This document shows, piece by piece, positions 57,000 to 64,000 of a stretch of 64,000 bases of DNA; positions within the stretch are counted from its first letter, which is position 1, and every line of letters begins with the position of its first letter. This DNA is from Malachius bipustulatus. Its lineage: Eukaryota; Arthropoda; Insecta; Coleoptera; Melyridae. The stretch lies in the NCBI GenBank assembly GCA_910589415.1, contig OU342639.1:18918268-18982267 (forward strand), written 5' to 3'. The position numbers and the translations under genes were made by a program. The notes below the pieces were generated by a model. It was not told the origin of the DNA. It did not search any database and saw only the letters and a program-made list of their open reading frames with translations.

Positions 57000-59943
57000 T
57001 TCGTGAGATTTCAGATGTGTCAAAGTACATGATTAAGTATTTTAAAAGGTTATTAGAAAATTATAAGATAGTGACAAGCAACGAAAAAATTATTGCGATC
57101 ACAGAATTGAAAACAGTCTAAAAATTAATAACAATTAAAAATAATGTTCCTAAGTGATGTATGTGATTATTTTTTCCGACTTATGTCAAATTTGTGCATA
57201 TTATGGCGATATAATTATATAATAACTTACACTCAAACAAATTTTTACCCTTCTAAGTAATTTCCTTCTTTGTGCATACCCACAATCCACAACTAAATAA
57301 CAATAATTTGTTCCACTAATCAGCTAATACCAAAGAGACTATTTCGCATTATTTAATTTATTTTTTTGATAGAACAGAAAGTTCTGTGGTTTTGGACTTT
57401 GGGTTGTTTGTGCAGTAAACATGCAAGGATTGGGGGTTAACTTTGTTTTGTAAAAATTGCAAAAAAAAGTTTATTATGTCCTGCAGATTATCAGATTGTG
57501 CTGTTGGGGGATCCCAGATAAAATTAAAACAGTTCAGCCAAAATCAACACGTCATAAGTTTTTTATGGTTGTTTAATTTTTTGTTTTTCAGTGACAACCT
57601 ATTAAAAAAAAAATTGAGATTGAAAAAAATTTGAGAAGTGTTTAACAGTACGGAATTGCCAAAATGAGCTTATTTAGTCAATAAAGACTGGTGGAATATA
57701 AAATTTTCAATTCATGTAGGGGTGAAAAAATTTCGTATGCAAAGGGATCATTTGTTTGATGTGTAAATAAATATTGTATTTAATTAATTGTTGACAATTC
57801 CGCTTTTGCATGATTGCGCATGGCGCCATCTTTACTGAAGTAAAAACACAGGGTCTTAGGTAGAATATTTACCATTTACTTGAATCTCTGTAGCTATTTT
57901 TTAGTTACCTCAATAATAGCGACAGTAGTTTTACTTCTAGAAGCATGCATTTTAAGATGTATCTCTGTTAAGTTTTTTTGCTATTCATAATTTTTTGTGC
58001 AATATGTTTATATTTTTATTATTTATATTGCGATATACATCTAAATATTACTAGCTAAAAATATGCTCAAATTGTTATATTATTATTTTTATTTATTGTA
58101 GAATATTTTATTTAGAGTGGCGTTTTTGTGATTTTGAAAGATGGCTCTAAGGCCTTGCAAAAAGTAACAAAAAAGTTCAAAGCAATACATTGGAAAACTT
58201 TATTAATCTGATTTGAATGTACTGTTATTTTTGTGCATGTTTATTTTATTTATAATTAATGTTTAGGCTCCCAAGACCTGCCCATCTATCTCTATAGTTG
58301 TAAATTACCTGCTTTAGGAAAATAGCGACAGCTTACTATCCTTCTTAATTCAGAAATAATTGCTTTATCGATAATATGAAAACATCTTTAATAATAGAGA
58401 TATGAAATTAGTAAGTTGAACACTTTTATACTCCTCCATCAATAAAAAACTTAAATTGATTAAATTAGTTGATGCACCAATTTCTTGACAGTTCAAGTTA
58501 GTCAAACTATAAGAAATCTTTTTTTTTCAAAAAGTGATTTCTACTTGAACTCTCAATATAATTTTTAAATAAAAGCATTTAAAACTTTTGTAAAAATTCA
58601 AGCAAACAAAGCACTTATTATTACATTAAATTCCCATCTTTCTAAATATGACATTTTAAACACTCCTGAATAACTTAATAGTTATCTTCTTCACCAATGA
58701 ATAATTATTTTATTTAATTAACATATTTATACATGTAAAAAATATATAATATAGTACCTTGTACTATACGTAACTGTTATAACATTTATTTCATTTTAAA
58801 TCAGCAGATTTCTTACTCTTATCAAACTGCTTCAAATAACAAATGGGAGTATTTAAAATGAAATCAATGCTGCATAGTAATCATTACAAGTTTGCCAGAT
58901 TTTTTCCCTCTTTTAAATACAGTGTCTACACTACTACATATCCTTGCTATAAAAATACTGGAACACTTTTAATAACCTGTCTTTTCAATCGACTGACAAT
59001 AAAAAAACAACCAAAAGTAATTTTTTGCCCGACTGTATTCTTTTTTGAAAATAATAGACACTGTATTAACATTCTAGAAAATTTTAAAGTCCACTTACAT
59101 CCACGCACCCACCATTAACAATAAAATAAACAGTTTTCTATTTCTCGTGAGATTCTTCACATTACGAGGTCTACCCTAGATAAGGTCACCATCGTCCTGC
59201 TGCTCGTGATTGTGGCTTAGTAAAATATCTCTATCCCTCGAATTATTTCACCCTATTTGTCATATTCTTTCAAACAAGGATTTCCTTTATTGTTCAATAA
59301 ATCAAACAGGTCACCCAAATATTTCTCAAATAATTTAGCAGACAGGACCAGAGGTGTAGGTGTCTGTATTTTGAAGAGTTCGCTAATTTAAAAACGCTTG
59401 AAAATATTTTCAACCGTTTTAAAAATACTAAAACATGGTTACATCTTGAAGTATGTCAGTCATTTTTTTTATTAAATTAATATTTTATTTTTATTTCCAA
59501 GTTTATGATAAACAAACATTAAACACTGAAAAGTTTAGTTTTGTTAAAAAATATACTTGTCATTATTATTGTATATATTGTATATTTGTTGTGTACAGAA
59601 ATTGAATTTACACAGATACTTCCATCAAACAACTATGAAAATTCTTTCTATGCTAATTTTAAATTCAATTAGACATAGTTGCCACCAGCTACTTATTATT
59701 GTTAGCTTTCAGCAGTTGTCAAAAAATATAAAGAACCCATCTGCATAAGTAAAAAAGGTATACTTAAAACTCTAATGGAACAATTTATGACAAGTTGTTT
59801 CAAGGCTTCATCCCATCATCCCAAGTAATTTGCCCAGCCACATTTAATTAACAAGAAGCATAATCAAACATTGTGTTCATGAAAAAAATTACAAAACGAT
59901 TCTGCATAATTAATCAAATTAAATAGATAAGAGAACACTTATA
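57000..59943. other. Intergenic or extended 3' UTR, no gene seen
   Basis: Very AT-rich, with scattered AATAAA. Short frames at 58,843-59,118 and 59,557-59,748 match nothing known. Confidence 0.4.
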
Positions 59944-60944
59944 CAGGGTGCACCATGTATCCTTCTCTATATTGCTATCTCCTGAACGCTAAGAGATACA
60001 GGGTCGGTTAAATTAGAGAAAAGATGCGCAGTTTTGTGGTCATCTCGAATTCGTCAAAACATGCAAGATATCTGTGACCGTTCCTGAAATATCCTGAAAA
60101 AACTGAAAAATCGATATTTCTTATTTTCGTCATATCTTTTTTATTATTGGAAATTAATAAATAATTTTTTGTAGGCTTACATAAGCCGTTAAGAGCTATC
60201 CATCTGACATTTCAAAAATTTTCAAGGCCTACTAGATCCAAGAGTTTCCACAGTCAACTTTCGTTTTTCTTATGGCCGCCATATTATTTTTTTATGTCGT
60301 TCGATATGAAAAAAATAATGGAAACCAAAAATTAATAAACTTCAAGAAATTTTTTTTTTAATTTTTATTCTTCTTTTTTTAAAGAAAAATTTAAAAAAAA
60401 ATCGTACAAAAACGTCAACATTTGTAAAATACGCCGAAATAGTGCTTGCCTTATGGTTTTTTAATTTATCTATGAAATTCGGTCCAAAAAAGTGTCTTTT
60501 TTGTAAAGAAAAAAGAAGAATAAAAATTTTTTAAATTTATTTTTTGAAGTTTAACAATTTTTAGTTTTTATAATTTTTTTTATATCGAACAATATAAAAA
60601 AACAATATGGTGGCCATAAGAAAAACGAAAGTTGACTATGAAAATTCTGGGAGCTAGTCGGCTTTGAAAATTTTTGAAATGACAGATAGGCAGCTCTTGA
60701 CGACTTATGTAAGCCAACAAAAAATTATTCATTAATCTCCAATAATAAAAAAGATATGGAAAAAATAAGAAACCTCGATTTTTCAGTTTTTTCAGGATAT
60801 TTCAGGAACGGTCACAGATATCTTGTATGTCTCGACGGACTCGAGATGGCCACAAAATTGCGCTCCTTTGGACTTGTTTAACCGACCCTGTATCTGTTAG
60901 CGTTAGGAGATAGCTATATAGAGAAGGATACATGGTGCACCCTG
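59944..60944. mobile_element. Family D fold-back, copy D2, uninterrupted
   Basis: CAGGGTGCACCATGTATCCT pairs with the right end AGGATACATGGTGCACCCTG. TA lies at 59,942-59,943 and 60,945-60,946. About 1.0 kb with arms of about 0.45 kb. The reading CATATCTTTTTTATTATTGG at about 60,131 is the empty site of the family A insertion in D1. Confidence 0.9.
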
Positions 60945-60946
60945 TA

Positions 60947-62146
60947 TACCTATCAGTTATACATATTAAAGAAAATAAAACAAATGGTCTGTATCATTTC
61001 AAGAATTAGCACAGCCTTTCAATAGTCAGAATGCAAAAATACAAAACCTCAAGTTCGATTGCCAAATATCAATTTAAAAAAAAAATGAGAAAATATTTAT
61101 TATAATAAAAGTATGAGGCCCGAATTCTCCAGGTTGCTTGAACAGGGCTTACTGATTTATCTTTCACAATAACAATTTTTAAACAAATCAAACTAGGTAT
61201 TGTATCTGCATGAACTGAGCACAATAAGCCCATGAGGCTGAGGTGCTACCATTGATCTTGAACAATTAATTGTAAATTATTATAAACCGGTATAAAAAAT
61301 TAAATAAATTAATGACTTACACAATGTTAGATACAAATTTAAAAACGTTTAGCAACAGTCTCACTTTAAAAAACACTTTGATGATCCCTTTGATAGTTTA
61401 TTCAAAGCGTGCAAATATATTAACACAGTTAGTTGAGCAGTCTAATATTACTTTTACTTTTACAAGAAAAAAAAATCAGCAAAAAATTATCGTGTAACTG
61501 TAATACTGAAGATTATTTGGAAATATAATTAGTTAGATAATCTTTCCCAAGTTAGATAATCCCAAGTAATTTGAAGCATTTGATCATTAGTAGCTGTGTA
61601 TATTTAATTTTCTGAGAGGTTTTAAATATTTTCCCCCATCTGGGATTTATTGAGAATGTCCTTTTTTTTGTATACAATTTTCATTAAATTCCATGATTAA
61701 AGTAATTTTGTTTGTTTATTACTCCTTTTACAGATTATCCATTACAATTCACAAAATTAACAATATTTAAACAGAAAACTGCATGCAACACACTAGTAGC
61801 GAAAGCTGCCACGCGTGCGAGAGTGATTCTGCCATTGTCGCTCAAATTTCATGTTTTTTCAGCATTTAAATGGAAAACAAAGATTGACGTTTTATAGTGA
61901 ACCATATTCTTCTGTTTTCCAAATCTCAGCCTCGCTGCAAAATATGCTATGAAGAACTTCTGATTGCAATTACGTGAAAACTAATTATTCAACAGCGTCT
62001 GGGTTTTGCACATAGGCAGTACGTATCAATATTGACTATCTCGCAAACAGCCTGCCTGCCTACAACTTTAAAAATGGCGACATTACAAATTTTTGAAGCC
62101 ACTTTTTTTTATTTTCACTGTCAACACCTCATAGAACACGTGTTTT
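60947..62146. other. Stretch without recognisable genes
   Basis: AT-rich, no supported feature. Confidence 0.4.
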
Positions 62147-62149
62147 TTA

Positions 62150-63010
62150 TATCCCAGCTAGGTTTTGCCAAGCCACACCTTCTAACTCTCTCATTGGTTG
62201 TTTACAAATTTTATAACCACGCGCGTACTTTTGAACTGGTCGAGGCATAACATGTGTTACATAGTGTCGCGCGTAGGGCGTGACGTAGCTGTTTATTTTG
62301 AATGTAGGGGGGTAAATGGGAACACAGAGTACAAAATCATTCAATTTATTTAACTTAAAAAATAATACAATTACCTCCCGCTCGGGGGGTCCCTACTGAT
62401 TTATTATGAATCCGTACAATACTATGACAATTGTTATGATTTCTAAAAGGGGCAGTATACAACACTGAGTGTCCTGGAATGTTAGCACCTAGTTCCCTCC
62501 TGAGATGACTTCAACAATATAAATAAAATGGTACTTACATCAACATTCTTATTCTCAGGATAACTTGTGCTCGTTCGCCGGCTTGTCCGGAGTGGAGACC
62601 AGATGACCCAATTCTCAGTTTTGGGCGGGCTGATTTACGTAGGTCCAAAAGGCAAAGGCACAACACACCAACTTAACTCACCCCTTTCGCGAGCTTCGCG
62701 TACCCCTGGATCCGACTACTACGGAGTCCCCCCGGGTCAGAACTCCCGAGGCGCGACCGACCAAACCTTTTTATCACTTCCCCCCGTCATTACGTCTGTC
62801 GCCCTCGTTTCTCGTGTCTTTGCTAGATCAAAGTCTACGTGCGAGCTCGAAAAGTGCAAGTCTGCATTTCTTAATTCTGACACGGCCTTGTTACACTGCT
62901 TTCGATTACTTGCTTGTAATAATAACATATTTCCAAAATATGGCTCGTGTCTTGAGTAATTGCAAGCTTGCACGTTGATTGACAATAACAAATAAACTTT
63001 GCGGTAAGTA
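62150..63010 (-). promoter_or_regulatory. CpG-rich block, possible first exon of a minus-strand gene
   Basis: 62,560-62,860 is richer in CpG (TTTCGCGAGCTTCGCGTACC, GAGGCGCGACCGACC) than its surroundings. On the minus strand AATGTTGAT|GTAAGTACC at about 62,533-62,550 is a strong donor. I see no matching downstream exon, so this is only a candidate promoter and noncoding exon. A retroelement leader is possible. Confidence 0.25.
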
Positions 63011-63209
63011 GTTCGTGTGTTGGCCTGAATAACTTTTAATTTGTTGTTATATTTACTAGATCCTAATAAAATAATCTAATACCTGATTCCTAATTCTCCC
63101 CTAGTGCCCTCTTGACAATAGAGGTAAACCAGTGCAGCAACAGCCAACAGCTTACTGCATGGTTTGTATAAACCATCGAGTTGTTTATGTTTCCATAATT
63201 TAAACCTTA

Positions 63210-63941
63210 AGCCTTGTCCACACCAAAGAAACACAGAGGAACATTTTGTTGCTGGTTGCCGCAACCAGTTTATGGAAACAAACAACAGCAAAAGTCCCGT
63301 AAACATTCTGTCCACACCAAGGTAATTCAGTTTTGTGAATGTTTCGTTGTGTTGCCGCAACAGGAAACGTTGTATCTACACCAGTGCAGTGTATGTTTCT
63401 GAACAATGTGGTACGACGAAGAAGATTTACAGGCAGCAGCAGCTGCAATTGTAATTATTTTACAAAAACACAAAAAACGAGTCCATAAATGTTGGACTAG
63501 ACCAAATCTTTTAGACAGAAAGTCACATGATGTCATACGTCACATTATATTTTCTGTGGTCCATTTAAACGATATGATTTTTATTATTAATTAATGTTTT
63601 TTTTACTATTATATACTGAACTAAGTCAAGTTAAAAGCTGATGTTTTCGGCAACTACGCGACGGTTTCACGACGCAAGTTTTGAGCTTTGGGAACAAGCA
63701 ACAAGGTGTCCACACTGATAAAAATACCGTTGAGAAACAAAAAATGTTTACCAATGTTTCTATATTTCCTTTGATCTTTGCCGCTAAATATGGAAACAAG
63801 CAACTTATAGGAACTTTTGTTGCTGCAACCGTAAACAATGAGGAACTTAAATAAACTTTTAGCAACATTCAGAAACAAGTTCCAGGAACAAGAAACATAA
63901 ACAAAATGTTCCTATGTGTTGCTTTCGGTGTGGACAAGGCT
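63210..63941 (+). mobile_element. PIF/Harbinger-like element
   Basis: AGCCTTGTCCACACCAAAGA at the left and GGTGTGGACAAGGCT at the right, with AACATTTTGTT/AACAAAATGTT further in. TTA duplications lie at 63,207-63,209 and 63,942-63,944. A 3-bp TTA target is the PIF/Harbinger signature. 732 bases with a short transposase remnant. Confidence 0.8.
63406..63594 (+). pseudogene. PIF/Harbinger transposase N-terminal remnant
   Basis: MWYDEEDLQAAAAAIVIILQ then KHKKRVHKCWTRPNLLDRK. Harbinger nucleases begin with such an Ala/Ile-rich helix followed by (K/R)xxWxRP and RK. The frame ends after 62 codons without the DDE core. Confidence 0.6.
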
Positions 63942-64000
63942 TTAAGTATATTGTGTGAGCAAATGAAAACAAACAAGAAGTACAAAAGTTGGAAAAAAAA

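Overview
This window is nuclear DNA from an insect. The order cannot be fixed from sequence alone. The grounds are AT-rich DNA, spliceosomal introns, an ORP5/8-type oxysterol-binding-protein gene, and a repeat complement typical of insects: DD41D mariner-like, piggyBac-like, PIF/Harbinger-like and non-LTR elements, plus very many fold-back elements ending CAGGGTG...CACCCTG with TA target duplications. I see no bacterial-type operons, CRISPR array, rRNA or tRNA that I can support.

Two host genes are visible, both on the + strand. (1) Four coding exons at 17,502-20,268 encode a 379-residue protein I do not recognise. It has a signal peptide, His- and Tyr-rich stretches, one membrane segment and a basic C-terminal part with four cysteines. 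(2) Twelve coding exons at 35,261-56,719 encode an 854-residue ORP5/8-type lipid-transfer protein: PH domain, OSBP-related domain with the EQVSHHPP signature, and a coiled coil plus C-terminal membrane anchor. All splice phases agree. A CpG-rich stretch just upstream is the likely promoter. A candidate alternative last exon with its own polyadenylation signal lies inside a fold-back transposon and would give a protein without the membrane anchor.

The rest is mostly mobile DNA. Layout: 1-433 retrotransposon ORF1-like fragment; 453-5,560 two copies of an unclassified repeat (family A) around a piggyBac remnant split by a fold-back; 6,261-6,326 a well-formed type I hammerhead ribozyme on the minus strand; 8.2-11.0 kb a decayed DD41D-type transposase and fold-backs; 11.7-12.9 kb a LINE 3' end; 13.4-16.3 kb an element with 8-bp target duplications (family C) carrying two fold-backs; 20.5-24.3 kb a family A copy and plain DNA; 24.3-27.3 kb a set of concentric fold-backs with a long-TIR transposon and its transposase in the middle; 27.3-31.6 kb a fold-back (family D) interrupted by a tandem pair of family A; 32-34.5 kb two more family C copies, one carrying a fold-back with a deleted transposase; 36-43, 46-49 and 51-56 kb introns of the ORP gene filled with nested elements; 59.9-60.9 kb an uninterrupted family D copy that serves as the empty site; 63.2-63.9 kb a PIF/Harbinger-like element.

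The common thread is that the CAGGGTG fold-backs look like internally deleted relatives of long-TIR DD41D transposons. In three unrelated hosts in this window the reconstructed target is the same palindrome, CTATATAG. The hammerhead ribozyme is the most surprising single site.
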